Positions 1 through 11,815 are shown, numbered from the stretch's first letter. The stretch: 64,000 nucleotides of DNA from Tragulus kanchil (GCA_022376925.1 JAIOJX010000032.1:200752939-200816938); one strand, 5' to 3'. Notes: generated by a model not told the origin, from the letters alone. A program made the numbers and translations.

Positions 1-687
1 GGAAGAGTAAAGGCCCGCTTAGGGAGAGGTTGAGTCTACAACCAGTAAAGATGTTCAGGACACATACTTACCTACAGGAAGAAGGAGAGTAAGGGGTAGT
101 GTGTCTTGTGGGTGCTGCTGGCCCTGGAGAGAAAATACTGTCTGAAAGAGTTAAGATATATGTCATCATGTGAGAAATTTCCAGTGAATTTTCAGTCATG
201 ACCTTTCTCCAGGGTCAACAGAATTTCCTTGAGGATTCACTGGCTACCTTGTCTCATTCCATCCTTATACCAACTGGTCGAAAAGAATAAGTATAAGCTC
301 TTTTTCTTAGCACAGAGACTGCTCCAGGAAGAAGAAAGCAACTTAGCAGGGTCAATAAAAGAAAAGCCCAAGATTCTTTTTTCTGATGACGTAGGAAAGG
401 AGTTCTTACATCACCCTCCCCAACCCCCACCCCCAGACAGAAAGAAAGCAGAGTGAAATTTGGAGCTGCTGCATTCATCCTTCATAAGGCAAGAGAACAG
501 AACCAAGTTGAGAGATGAGAATATGAAACTTGAAAATGTCACATGAGACTCTGTCTTAAGCTGTACCTCAATCCAGATCAACTCCTAGACGTTCTCCTTA
601 TGGACTCCACCAAAATTGCCTTTTGACTTAAAGTACCTTGGGCTGGCCCACACAGTTACAATCAAAAAAGTCCTGATAGAGTTATTG

Positions 688-745
688 TTCTTCAGTTGCT
701 AAATAGTATCCAACTCTTTGCGGACCCCAAGGACTGATACAGTCT
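688..745 (-). mobile_element. Bov-A2/BovB 3'-end fragment
   Basis: The stretch beginning 'cttcagttgct' and running through 'caactctttgcggacccc' matches the reverse complement of the BovB/Bov-A 3' end, the same motif seen more fully at 11628-11815. Only about 58 bp remain and they are diverged. It is a ruminant-specific marker. Confidence 0.6.
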
Positions 746-1008
746 CATAAGTAAATAAAGGTCTCTGGGTTACCATGTCTAGTCAAAACAGCAGAGATTG
801 AGCTCTGTCTGCCCAACTATTAATATCTCCCTCCATCTGTGTACCACTTTAATGCTTACTGCTTTGCAACCTCATGGTCAGAACTGGCTTTGGGAAAACC
901 AAGAAGCAAGCATAATAATCCTCCAGGCTCTCTGCCTACTTAGGCTCTGCTCTCTACCACCTCAAGTGCCAAATGTTTGAATCTAAACTCATATCAAGAT
1001 GTTAGAGA

Positions 1009-1034
1009 CTTTTATCCCTTTACAGGGATAAAAG
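1009..1034. other. Perfect 11-bp inverted repeat (hairpin)
   Basis: The arm 'cttttatccct' at 1009-1019 is followed after four bases by its exact reverse complement at 1024-1034. It would form a short hairpin with a 4-nt loop. There is no U-run after it and no gene next to it, so no function is assigned. Confidence 0.7.
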
Positions 1035-1159
1035 CTAAAGAGCTAAATTTAGCAAGAAGGGGAGAACAATGTTTATTTCAAAGGAAGAGTAAAGGCCCGC
1101 TTAGGGAGAGGTTGAGTCTACAACCAGTAAAGATGTTCAGATATGTGCATCCTTGACCA

Positions 1160-1385
1160 TGCTTGTTTTCTTTCTTCTCTCACATGTCTTATATGCATTA
1201 ACTCTGTGACTCTGAGGCAAAGTATTAAATGACCAGGCATCTCAGTTTTCTCACCTATTAAAAAGGGATAAGAGTCGTATAGAAGTGTCATGTCAATATA
1301 ATGTCTCAACCAAGTGGAACACATAGGGCAGCGCCAGCACAGGGTAAGGACTATCTATGTCAGCTCCTGTTCTCATTGTTGTTAG
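1160..1385 (+). mobile_element. MIR-like SINE fossil
   Basis: The order 'ctctgtgactct', then 'catctcagttttctcacct', then an 'aaaaaggg' run follows the MIR core in sense. It is ancient and heavily diverged. The next 100 bp, ending 'cagtgcccagcctcagaagtg', looks like an L2 3' end but too weakly to call separately. Confidence 0.5.
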
Positions 1386-1605
1386 GACAGATGTTACCAT
1401 CTAGGCTGTATACTCCCAGATAGGAGATGATATATTTACTTTTGCATGTATTATTATAATCAGCCCAGTGCCCAGCCTCAGAAGTGTTTATTGAGTGGCC
1501 TTTGGCCAGGGTGCTATAAAGAGATTCCTGAATATATGTTTCATCTCATGGTATTATGAATGGGTTTCTAATCATGGAATTCCAAGCCCTAGCGTAGAGC
1601 ATTGT

Positions 1606-1903
1606 GGGAGAGATTCTTTTTTTTTTTTTTTTGGCCACTTCTATTGGTCCTTCATTTATCTATTTTCATTCATCTTTGTTCCCTTGCCTGCATGGGCCTC
1701 CCATTGCAGTGACCCCTGTCACTGCAGAGCACCAGCTCTGGGAGCATGTGCTCCAGAGCTCCAGTTCAGTAGTTGGACACATCGGTCCAGCTACTCCACA
1801 GCGCTTGGGATCTTCCCAGGTCAGGGATTGAACAGGCCCCCCTTGCACTGCAAGGTGGTGTTCTTACCCACTGGACCACCAGGGAAGCCCGGGAGAGATT
1901 CTT
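1606..1903 (-). mobile_element. CHR-type tRNA-Glu SINE, antisense
   Basis: A poly(T) run is followed by the reverse complement of the CHR body. The element closes with 'ccaccagggaagccc', the reverse complement of the tRNA-derived head. A perfect 13-bp target-site duplication, 'gggagagattctt', flanks it at 1606-1618 and 1891-1903, which proves L1-type retroposition. The open frames at 1495-1932 and on the opposite strand are translations of this SINE, not genes. Confidence 0.92.
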
Positions 1904-2072
1904 GGGCAAGTCATTCATCCTCACTGGGATAGTTTCTAATAATGGTTGAGAAACAAATAAGTTGGTTGGGGCAGCCATATAGGAACAACTCTCAGTGTGA
2001 GATGGAATCTCCAACCCATTCCAGAAACCTCCATCTCAACCTGACTATGACTATGGTTTAGCATGTTTCTTC

Positions 2073-4257
2073 ATTCCCCCAGCATGCAGAATGCATCCTG
2101 CTTTGAGAACTGTCACAGTCATGAGAATTTTCTGATGCTTGTTTTGCAGCATCCTAAAATCAGCTCCTCAGAGGCATCTACAGAACAGGCTTGTTCTTCA
2201 GTCAGCTGCCATCAAACCAGTAGAGAGTTGTAAGCCACCATCTAGGTGTTTCCATTTTTAGAGGAAAAGAACCTTGAGCAAAGATACTATAAAAGAAAAT
2301 CTGCTACAAGGCAAGTGAGCGGAAGGAGGCAGTTCTGGATGGAGAAAAAAATTCCCCACCAAAAAATGTAAGCATTTTCAGGTGCTAAATTTCTCTTGAA
2401 TATGGACTACTCGTCCCATACAGTGTTAATAATTTCTTCTATTATTTTCTTGTTCTGACATATGCTTGGAGGATCAGAAGTATGAACAGGTAGGTAATTC
2501 AATTGGGTAAGTAAATTGCCTCTCCTCCCAACCAAGCTGTTAAGTGGGCTCTTCTAGCATTGCACAGGTTTAGATTAAGTTTCCCAGAGGCCGGTTAAAT
2601 GAGAATGGTGAAATGAGAGCTCAAAGGAGTAGGGGAGGGTATCTCCCTCAAGACATAGGAAGACTTGAGGATGGTCTTCCCTACGGAAACAAGAACCTCG
2701 GCTGGCTCATACTTGTTAAACTTCTGTATAACGTGTGTGCGTGGTAGGGGCGGGAGAGGAGTGACTTTAGACATATGGTAGCTCGGAGGCAAAAGGACCC
2801 AATTCTTTTCCATAAATATTCCTAGAAATACCAACCATGCCCATCTTCTAAACAGAAGACGTTTAGGAACTGAACTCAGGGCCTAAATATTTTGCTAAAT
2901 TTCACCTGACTCATTATCTCACTCCTCGTTCATTCAAAAACCATTGGTTGAGTACTCTTTATGCCATGCACAGTGAGGCAGCAATTGTGAGAATCCAGGA
3001 GAGATGAGGCAGCATTAGCACACTGGGGATGAACAGGATGGTGTGGGTTTCAGAGGGATTTGGATATAAAATCAATCGGGCTTTGTTGATTGATGGGATG
3101 TGAAAAGGCAGCACGGAGAGGCTGAGTACCTGAGAAAAGAGAGGCGAAGACATGGGAGCTGGGATTCCCCCAGCATGCAGAATGCATCCTGCTTTGAGAA
3201 CTGTCACAGTCATGAGAATTTTCTGATGCTTGTTTTGCAGCATCCTAAAATCAGCTCCTCAGAGGCATCTACAGAACAGGCTTGTTCTTCAGTCAGCTGC
3301 CATCAAACCAGTAGAGAGTTGTAAGCCACCATCTAGGTGTTTCCATTTTTAGAGGAAAAGAACCTTGAGCAAAGATACTATAAAAGAAAATCTGCTACAA
3401 GGCAAGTGAGCGGAAGGAGGCAGTTCTGGATGGAGAAAAAAATTCCCCACCAAAAAATGTAAGCATTTTCAGGTGCTAAATTTCTCTTGAATATGGACTA
3501 CTCGTCCCATACAGTGTTAATAATTTCTTCTATTATTTTCTTGTTCTGACATATGCTTGGAGGATCAGAAGTATGAACAGGTAGGTAATTCAATTGGGTA
3601 AGTAAATTGCCTCTCCTCCCAACCAAGCTGTTAAGTGGGCTCTTCTAGCATTGCACAGGTTTAGATTAAGTTTCCCAGAGGCCGGTTAAATGAGAATGGT
3701 GAAATGAGAGCTCAAAGGAGTAGAGGAGGGTATCTCCCTCAAGACATAGGAAGACTTGAGGATGGTCTTCCCTACGGAAACAAGAACCTCGGCTGGCTCA
3801 TACTTGTTAAACTTCTGTATAACGTGTGTGCGTGGTAGGGGCGGGAGAGGAGTGACTTTAGACATATGGTAGCTCGGAGGCAAAAGGACCCAATTCTTTT
3901 CCATAAATATTCCTAGAAATACCAACCATGCCCATCTTCTAAACAGAAGACGTTTAGGAACTGAACTCAGGGCCTAAATATTTTGCTAAATTTCACCTGA
4001 CTCATTATCTCACTCCTCGTTCATTCAAAAACCATTGGTTGAGTACTCTTTATGCCATGCACAGTGAGGCAGCAATTGTGAGAATCCAGGGAGAGATGAG
4101 GCAGCATTAGCACACTGGGGATGAACAGGATGGTGTGGGTTTCAGAGGGATTTGGATATAAAATCAATCGGGCTTTGTTGATTGATGGGATGTGAAAAGG
4201 CAGCACGGAGAGGCTGAGTACCTGAGAAAAGAGAGGCGAAGACATGGGAGCTGGGAT
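2073..4257. repeat. Tandem duplication B (unit 1091 bp)
   Basis: Copy 1 (2073-3163) and copy 2 (3164-4257) abut directly. I see one substitution (3724, g to a) and one 1-bp insertion (near 4090), so identity is above 99.5 percent. The only overlap at the junction is the dinucleotide 'at'. The unit holds no recognisable gene. The identical minus-strand frames at 2595-2834 and 3686-3925 are duplicates of one unsupported frame. The part after 'tcattcaaaaaccattggttgag' resembles old L2/MIR-type sequence. Confidence 0.97.
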
Positions 4258-5117
4258 GATCCCCGGCGTACCTGGGTGCGGTGTAGCATTACTAACGGGG
4301 GAGCAGCGCGCCGGTGGAGGAAGCCCAGAGGACGACTGCAGTGTGGCACGTGAGGAGTCAACACGCAGGACTCTTGACGGCCATCTGAATCCTGGCCGTA
4401 ATTCTATTAACTGTCAAGTCACTTCTGCAGCTCTCTGCATCTGCTAAATCTGATTTGACTCAAACTCAGGCAGGAATGGCTTTCCAAAGGCTAACTTGTG
4501 TGTCCCAGAAGAAACACTGCAGAGGGCTTACTAGCAGTCAGGCATGCTGTTGCCTCCTTTCTGGTTTGATCCTCACAGTCATGGAAGGAACTCTCACCCC
4601 CACTTTACCGATACAGCTCAGAAGTTATTTGCTTAAAAAAATCAAATGAGGAACTTTAAGTATAGAGCCCAGACCAAGGCCATGTCTCCTGATCCCGCGA
4701 GGACAAAAGTCTTTCTCATTACCCACGAAGCTTCTCCGAGAAAGAAAAAAAGCACACAAGCTCTATGTTTTGATGGGCCAAGCACTGAAGCTCCTGCTCA
4801 TGACTTCAGCATAAGCCTCCAGATGCATAAGCCCCTTGAGCAAACTTTGGCATTGGTTAATAAAGTCCTCCTACGACCTCTCAACAGGTTCCCAATCCCT
4901 GAGACCTTCTGTCAGTCTCCTGACAGCTTGCTTTATCCCTGAGCAGATGATAACCTATATGACCCACCTTATACTGGAGTGGGTTGCCAGGAACCAACAT
5001 CAGTGGACCTTTATGGTGCAGGCTTTATCCAGCCCCAGAGTAGAGATGGGGAACCTTACAAGCAACTGGAGGAAGGACCGCCACCCATTTCCACTGATAC
5101 GACCCACCCTACTGGAT
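4258..5117. other. Non-repetitive DNA, no gene seen
   Basis: The frames here (for example 4646-4942 and 4836-5150) overlap one another in different registers, have no recognisable domain, and one runs into the Bov-tA SINE. I see no splice-bounded exon I could defend. Confidence 0.5.
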
Positions 5118-5123
5118 ATACTT

Positions 5124-5332
5124 GGGCTTTCCTGGTGGCTCAGACGGTAAGAATCTGCCTACAACGAAGAAGACCATGATTTGATCCCTGGGTTGGGATG
5201 ACCCCCTGGAGGAGGGAATGGTTACCTGCTCCAGTATCCTTACCTAGAAAATTCTATGGACAGAGGAGCCTGGTGGGCTACAGTCCATGGGGTTGCAAAG
5301 ATTTGGACACGACTGAGTGACGAACACAATCC
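5124..5332 (+). mobile_element. Bov-tA SINE
   Basis: It starts with 'gggctttcctggtggctcag' and continues through the B-box-like 'tttgatccctgggttgg'. It then has the Bov-tA body ('cagaggagcctggtgggcta', 'acagtccatggggttgcaaa') and ends 'acacgactgagtgacgaac'. This is a full-length ruminant tRNA-derived SINE, moderately diverged. A flanking duplication around 'atactt' is possible but weak. Confidence 0.93.
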
Positions 5333-6110
5333 CTTTCACCGGGCATACTTACTCTAAGACACCCCCCAGCCCCTACTCCAGAGACTAAGAAGGAGTTATC
5401 AAGTTGCAACATGGTGGTTCCAAGGGTCAGATGGCACAGGCAGAAGATCCTAGCTGGCAAAGGCAGAGCTGCAGAGCTGGCATCCTGACCACTGAGCCAG
5501 ACCCACCCTCCTCTGTCTCCACGACAGTTCCTGCTGTGTTTCTGCTGCCCTTGCCTCTCTAAGTCCTCTGCTAGGGGATGCTGGTCAGCTGTCAAGCATC
5601 CATCCTCCCTTCTCCCATCCTGACTTTCCTCTGAGGAACTTGCCTCTCTGCTTGTTTCACCCATGTGCTCTGGAGGAATGGCCCATTAGCCTATCTTCCC
5701 CCAACCACAGTTGGGTCCAGTGTGAGAAAGTGAGCTCAGGAACTGTGTGGGGCCCTGAAACTCCTGCAGTTGTCCCAGGGCCAGGAGCGAAGGGGGCCTG
5801 TGCAGCTGGCTGGGAGGATCAGAGGGCAATGGGCAGATGCTGAGGATAAGGCCAACACAGCAGGAGACAAGACTAGACTTAGAAACATCCAGACCCTCAT
5901 GACATTATCTCATCGTCTCAGTTACAGGAACCAATAAACCCTCTTTTTTCTGTTTAAACCTGTTTGGACTGAGCTTCTTTGTCATCTGCCCAAGGCTCTC
6001 CTTAATGTCACCTCCCTAAGTACACCTTTCAACCCTTTAACATGTCTTATCAAAGAGTCTTTTATGAAGGTGTCTTTCCTTACAAGATATGGCGTTACCG
6101 AAACAAACCC
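5333..6110. other. Mostly unrecognised DNA, possible old LTR-like end
   Basis: No gene is seen. The stretch near 5925-5975 ('ccaataaaccctc' followed by a T-run and 'tttaaacctgtttg') resembles the polyadenylation end of an old mammalian LTR or LINE, but I cannot name the family. Confidence 0.35.
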
Positions 6111-6114
6111 ATAC

Positions 6115-6300
6115 TTCAAAGTAAATGGAGTTTCAATTATGAATCATCTACTCACTAGCTATTGCAATCTTAGGTAAGGTTCAGAAAACATGTGTCTCAG
6201 TTCCCTCATAGGCAAAATGGGATAAAGCTTTTTTCCCTCCCAAGAGAAATAAATGAGACCATGGAAAAGCACCTGCTATGTGGGGAGCAGAGTGGACTCG
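6115..6300 (+). mobile_element. MIR-like SINE fossil
   Basis: The stretch 'tgtgtctcagttccctcat' followed by 'ggcaaaatggg' corresponds to the MIR core. It is strongly diverged and without flanking repeats. Confidence 0.5.
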
Positions 6301-9114
6301 TTGAGGGAAGGGAGCCCTGCAGCTGACTCCTAAGTACACAAGGACTCTATGCCCTGCACACAGCAGATGTTAAGTCAATATTTCTGTGTGGGCCGAGTGA
6401 ATGAATGTATCCCTCCCCCAGCTCCAGGTCAGAACCTGGGACTATGAGCGGAGCCAAGTCGACCCAGCAGGTAAAGCATCTGTCCACAATCCACTTGGCT
6501 CCCAGCCAGGCTTCCAGTCCTGGCAGTTGCAGGAATTCATCAACATACCCGGAATCCTCCTCCCCCTCCACAGCACTCACACTAAAGGAAATTCATGCTC
6601 CAGACAGCTCCTGTTGTTTCATGTAAACTGCAGCCAGTGACAAACACCATGAGCAGAGGAGGAAGTGATCAGCGATAATAGAATATTTTAGTAGCTGAAG
6701 AAAATAATAGAATATTATATTAAGTAGGGAGACCATGGTAAGGGAGACCGTGTTTTACCTGTTTCAGTTTCAATGCATGGAGAAAAAGTAAGCAAAGCAC
6801 CATGTGGGTAAAGATTAAAGGACCACCCAATTATCTGCTTTATCACTTCCCAAGGGTAAACTTCAACCAGCCCTCCATGGATGACTCAATCACCTATGCC
6901 ACTGTTATCTGCCTTTTGCGAAGAGGAGAGCTGAGCATCTGTCTACTTTCCTCCATGTCTGCAATGTCAGGTATGAGGTTGATGGAAGAGGAAATTGAAA
7001 TCAAGGCTTAAATCAAGAATTATAGTAACTCTTAGATTTCAGTCATCTGTAGGTGATGTCACTGAAGAATCACAGAAGATGGACCTATGAATGAAACCTT
7101 ATCTTCTGCCATTTTTATCTCTAATGATGCTAATCTGCATGAAGCCTATCTTATAACCTGCCTTAAATTCTCCTGGAGCCAGAGGGCTAATAAATGAGAG
7201 GCAGAAATGGAAGGATGGATAGACAGACAGACAGGCAGGCATGGAGGCTCTGTGTCTGTGTCCCCTGTCCAGTGCCTCTACTTAAGGATATTATTCTACT
7301 ATTCAGCAGGACTCCTCTCTTCATAATTTACCCACTACCTAGCATTACCCTTTCTTATTACTCCATCTTGACATTCCAAGGATAACCTAGCATATGAATC
7401 TGAGCTCACCCGAACAGTACACATTTTGTTACAAATATTCAGTCAACATGCATTTGTTGAGCATTCACTCTGATCCACACACTGAACTGAAGGAGGCATA
7501 GTTCCTCATTCCTGAAAGCCAATCACCGACATCCTAATAATTATCTCCTGAGTCAAATTAAGATTTCTACCAAGCTCCAGAACAGCAGAACATTTACTTT
7601 CTCCCCTGTAATTTCCTAGTCTCTCATTCCTATCCCTTGCCTGGACATTCCTTTGCTCCTGAGTCAACCCAGGTGCCTCTGGAAATTGGGAGGCTGCAGA
7701 CAACATCTGGTGCACCAGGGGAATGTGTTTGTCTCAGCCCAGCTCAAAATAGTATCTGACAAGCCTGAATCACACAAGTTCTGAAAAACTCACAAGAAAT
7801 AACCGAAGAAATCTATAGCTGCCTCTTCCAATTTCACTCCCTGTCTGGCTGCTTATTGACTCCTGCAGCCTGTATTGACAGCATGCAACCCTGCTTCTGT
7901 CTGCCTGCTCCCATGCAGTGGTAACTAAACAAGCAGGGGGGAAAAAAAACAAGACAGAAAAAAGAAAAGAAAACAAGGAAGATCACAGCCATAACTCTTG
8001 CCAGAGACCCTGTCCTGAAGCTCGCACCAGCCTGGAGGCAAAATTTCCAAGCAAAATGGGAGATCTGTTAGAGAGAAAATACCTGAGCCCCTTTCCCTTC
8101 CTTTCGTTCATCCTTCTACCTCTTCCCCAGGGCCACGTAGTTCGTTTGGCTGCTGCAAACCTCTGCTCCACATTTAAGCTTCCAAATACCACTTTTGCAC
8201 CAATAAAATACGTCCCATGTAAAGCAAATGGGGTACAGCCCACCCCTCCTGCAGCTCTCGTATCTGTTTTTTTTTTAAAGGTGACCTGAAAGACTTACCT
8301 GCCAAGCTCGAGTTAATTTCACTGCAGAAATGGAAGTGCGGGGTACGTTTCTCTAGGAAAGAATCACCTCGGGGAGCAGAAACCACGAAGAGAGGGACCA
8401 CCACAGTGCCTAAGCCCTCCAGTCCTGTGTCTCTCCCGGAGCAATTGATAATCTCACAACACCTACCACAGTGTGCAGGAAGCTGCCTTCCTAACACCGC
8501 CCTCGGTGTTCGTGATTTTGCAACTCTCTCACCCTTCAAATCTTAGTGCAGGGTTAGCAATTAGAAAGCTGCACACATCTGGGGCCCAGGACGGGTTGTT
8601 TGTGCATACACCAGGAGCTGCAGCCAGCAAGGGGGACTCTCGGCAGCCTCATTCTCTCTCCGGGGATTTATTTCAATCTGCAGATTGTGTCGTGCCAGAT
8701 CTGTCTCCTTGCTCAGTGTGAATCACCTACTCAGGAAGTCATATGGACCCAAGATTCCCAGAATGCGAGCTTTGTTCTGGGAAATACCGGGGTATCTTCT
8801 CTCCTACGAGCTCTGTTCTGGGAAATACCGGGGTATCTACTCTCCTATTAGTTAGCCACAACCTTTAAAGAACTACTTTGATCGGAATGCATGACTGGAG
8901 AGGATATTATAAGCAGAACTCCGATTGCAGTGAGCAGAAAAGACATTAGGGCAAAACCCAGCATTCTTCCTATAGCAAACAGTTTCTTAGGGCCCCTTCT
9001 TCCTCTTGGCTGTTTCAGAGTTTCAAGGTAGGGGCAAACATCTGGAATACTCCAGAACAAAGGCAAAGGTCTTGAAATCTTGTTTCAGACCCGTGACATT
9101 AAAGTCCTCATTCC
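6301..9114. other. Non-repetitive stretch of 2.8 kb, no gene seen
   Basis: This is the longest stretch without obvious young repeats. It contains a short GACA/GGCA run near 7213-7231, a purine-rich patch at 7935-7985 and a 41-bp tandem repeat at 8767-8848. Frames such as 7918-8289 (+) and 8174-8539 (-) overlap antisense and have no recognisable domain. I cannot exclude a small or noncoding exon here. Confidence 0.45.
8767..8848. repeat. Two-copy 41-bp tandem repeat
   Basis: The unit begins 'gagctttgttctgggaaata' and ends 'ctctcctac'. The copies are 8767-8807 and 8808-8848 and differ at only a few positions. It is a local duplication unrelated to the 1.1-kb set. Confidence 0.9.
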
Positions 9115-9169
9115 TAATGTCATCCCGGGGTGCACTGAGCTCCCAAGGATACTTTAGATTAAATCTGTC

Positions 9170-9345
9170 ATTTTCTTTGCCCTGAGACCAGGGTTCGATC
9201 CCTGGGCTGGGAAGATCCCCTGGAGAAGGGAATGGCAACCCACACTAGTATTTTGGCCTGGAGAATTTCATGGACAGTAGAGTCTAGCGGGCTACAGTCC
9301 TTGGGGTGGCAAAGATTCAGACACAACTGAGCAACTAACATACAC
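9170..9345 (+). mobile_element. Bov-tA SINE (duplicated at 10303-10478)
   Basis: It contains 'gttcgatccctgggctggg', 'aagatcccctggagaaggga', 'tggcctggagaatttcatgg' and ends 'acacaactgagcaactaac'. The tRNA head is truncated at its 5' side. The second copy belongs to tandem duplication C. Confidence 0.9.
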
Positions 9346-9489
9346 ACATAAACACAACTTAGACAAGAAGCAGAAAATGAGGGGGAGGTAGGTGCTGTTT
9401 ATGGGGTTGTCATCTTGTGTTTCTAACAATATAGCCTTGGTTATTACCTAAGCCTCTCAGAGGGAAAGGGCATCATCTTTCCTCTTATG

Positions 9490-9825
9490 AATAGTGGGTA
9501 AGGACACCGTCTTGCAGTGCAAGGCGCGCCGGTTCGAGCCTTGGCCTGGGAGGATCCCACGTGCCGCGGAGCGGCTGGACTGGTGTGTCCAGTTGCCGAG
9601 CCGGAGCTCTGGAGCGCATGCGCCCAGAGCCGGCGCTCTGCAACGGCGGACGCCACCGCGGTGGGAGGCCCACAGGAGCCAAAAGAGCAGAGGCGGATGA
9701 ACATGGAGAGGTGAAGGACCAATGGAGGTAGCCCGCCTGCTTCCCTCCCTCCCCAACCCCACCCCCCGCCCAAAATAAAAAAAAAAAAAAATCTTAAAAA
9801 AAAAAAAAAGAAAAAAAGAAACAGT
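9490..9825 (+). mobile_element. CHR-type GC-rich SINE (duplicated at 10623-10955)
   Basis: The element begins at 'gaatagtgggtaaggacac', lacking the usual 'ggcttccctggtgg' head. It continues through the B-box region 'ggttcgagccttggcc', the GC-rich core with 'gagctctggagcgcatgcgc', and 'aggagccaaaagagcag', and ends in an A-rich tail. GC content is far above its surroundings. The many overlapping frames of 60-156 codons on both strands here are SINE translations. Confidence 0.88.
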
Positions 9826-9834
9826 TGGCATTTG

Positions 9835-9990
9835 TTATCTTGCAAGTACTGTTCATAACACTTTTCATGAATTATCCCATGCAATAGCACAACAATTTTG
9901 TGAGACCTATGCACCTGGTATTCTCCCCATTTTAGAAATGAGAATAGCTGGTGGTAGAGGTGCTATGTAAGTCACCCATGGTCATGTGGT
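9835..9990 (-). mobile_element. MIR fossil, antisense (duplicated near 10968-11125)
   Basis: The string 'ttcatgaattatcccatgca' followed by 'tattctccccattttagaaa' matches the reverse complement of the MIR core. It is part of tandem duplication C. Confidence 0.65.
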
Positions 9991-11383
9991 TAAGCATGTC
10001 ATGTGATCACAATCATGTAAACATGATTTCAAGATGGAGAAACATTCCCCTCTAGCTTCAGAACACTGCTCTGCTCCACCACATGAGGAGGTACTCAGAG
10101 TAAGCCCTGAATAACGAATATTCTTCATACTTGAAATCTGTGGCCATTTATGTGCAACTCCTCTTCAGGTTACTCTTCCACTAGTTAAAGATTTGTTAAA
10201 GAATATCATCATACGCTTGAGATCTCAGAGAGAATGATCAAGTTTCTTAATGTCATCCCGGGTGCACTGAGCTCCCAAGGATACTTTAGATTAAATCTGT
10301 CATTTTCTTTGCCCTGAGACCAGGGCTCGATCCCTGGGCTGGGAAGATCCCCTGGAGAAGGGAATGGCAACCCACACTAGTATTTTGGCCTGGAGAATTT
10401 CATGGACAGTAGAGTCTAGTGGGCTACAGTCCTTGGGGTGGCAAAGAGTCAGACACAACTGAGCAACTAACATACACACATAAACACAACTTAGACAAGA
10501 AGCAGAAAATGAGGGGGAGGTAGGTGCTGTTTATGGGGTTGTCATCTTGTGTTTCTAACAAATATAGCCTTGGTTATTACCTAAGCCTCTCAGAGGGAAA
10601 GGGTATCATCTTTCCTCTTATGAATAGTGGGTAAGGACACCGTCTTGCAGTGCAAGGCGCGCTGGTTCGAGCCTTGGCCTGGGAGGATCCCACGTGCCGC
10701 GGAGCGGCTGGACTGGTGTGTCCAGTTGCCGAGCCGGAGCTCTGGAGCGCATGCGCCCAGAGCCGGCGCTCTGCAACGGCGGACGCCACCGCGGTGGGAG
10801 GCCCACAGGAGCCAAAAGAGCAGAGGCGGATGAACATGGAGAGGTGAAGGACCAATGGAGGTAGCCCGCCTGCTTCCCTCCCTCCCCAACCCTACCCCCC
10901 GCCCAAAATAAATAAATAAATAAATCTTTAAAAAAAAAAAAAGAAAAAAAGAAACAGTTGGCATTTGTTATCTTGCAAGTACTGTTCATAACACTTTTCA
11001 TGAATTATCCCATGCAATAGCACAACAATTTTGTGAGACCTATGCACCTGGTATTCTCCCCATTTTAGAAATGAGAATAGCTGGTGGTAGAGGTGCTATG
11101 TAAGTCACCCATGGTCATGTGGCTAAGCATGTCATGTGATCACGATCATGTAAACATGATTTCAAGATGGAGAAACATTCCCCTCTAGCTTCAGAACACT
11201 GCTCTGCTCCACCACATGAGGAGGTACTCAGAGTAAGCCCTGAATAACGAATATTCTTCATACTTGAAATCTGTGGCCATTTATGTGCAACTCCTCTTCA
11301 GGTTACTCTTCCACTAGTTAAAGATTTGTTAAAGAATATCATCATACGCTTGAGATCTCAGAGAGAATGATCAAGTTTCTTAA

Positions 11384-11627
11384 AACAACAAACTTCTTTT
11401 ACATAAATTCCTGTGACTATAAATTTCCTAAGAATCATGATATACTCAATTTTTTAAAATGCATAAATCCACTTAATAATCATTGTTGTCATTACTGAAT
11501 TCTTGAATGTGATTTTTTATAATTTTTTATAATTCTAAGTAATCACTTATTCTGATTTTTCACTAATTCAAACTTTTCTTGTTATCAAAAGATAAAGGTC
11601 TGCTTGTAGACATTTTCTTCAGCAATG
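11384..11627. other. AT-rich DNA, nothing recognised
   Basis: Contains the repeated motif 'tttttataattttttataatt' near 11514-11534, and otherwise nothing I can name. Confidence 0.4.
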
Positions 11628-11815
11628 CTTCAGTTCAGTTCAGTTCAGTCACTCAGTTGTGTCTGATTCTTTGTGACCCATGGACTGCAGCACACCAGGC
11701 TTCCCTGTCCTTCACCATCTCCCAGAGCTTGCTCAAACTCATGTCCATTGACTCAGTGATACCATCCATCCATCTCCTCCTCTATCATCCCCTTCTCCTT
11801 TTGCCTTCTGTTTTT
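11628..11815 (-). mobile_element. Bov-A2-type SINE, antisense
   Basis: It starts with a tandem 'cagtt' run. It continues with 'cactcagttgtgtctgattc', 'tttgtgacccatggactgca', 'ccaggcttccctgtccttca' and 'actcagtgataccatccatc'. This is the reverse complement of the BovB-derived SINE common in ruminants. It is followed at 11830-11950 by a weak MIR-like stretch. Confidence 0.92.

Larger units (their letters stand above)
1..1140. repeat. Tandem duplication A, partly outside the window
   Basis: Positions 1-58 recur exactly at 1083-1140, an offset of 1082. Both matches stop at the same base, after 'gttcag'. This is what the right ends of two head-to-tail copies look like: the second copy would be 59-1140, and the first would start about 1 kb before the window. 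The offset matches the other duplications here. Whether 59-1082 really matches the upstream sequence cannot be seen from this window. Confidence 0.8.
59..1160. other. Non-repetitive DNA, no gene seen
   Basis: Apart from a short Bov-A2 scrap near 690 and a hairpin at 1009-1034, I recognise nothing here. The frames at 229-456 and 254-478 overlap on opposite strands and show no family resemblance. Confidence 0.5.
9115..11383. repeat. Tandem duplication C (unit 1133 bp, diverged copies)
   Basis: Copy 1 is 9115-10247 and copy 2 is 10248-11383; they share 'taa' at the junction. Unlike most duplications here, the copies differ at several single bases (for example 'gggttcg' versus 'gggctcg', 'gcgccgg' versus 'gcgctgg', 'cacaatcatg' versus 'cacgatcatg'). 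The SINE tail is a pure A-run in copy 1 and an AAAT array in copy 2. About 0.7 percent divergence is at the level expected of two haplotypes. Each copy holds a Bov-tA, a CHR SINE and a MIR. Confidence 0.97.

Noticed and set aside
9490..9560. tRNA gene in SINE heads
   Set aside because: The A- and B-box-like segments belong to tRNA-derived SINEs; no intact cloverleaf or terminator is present.
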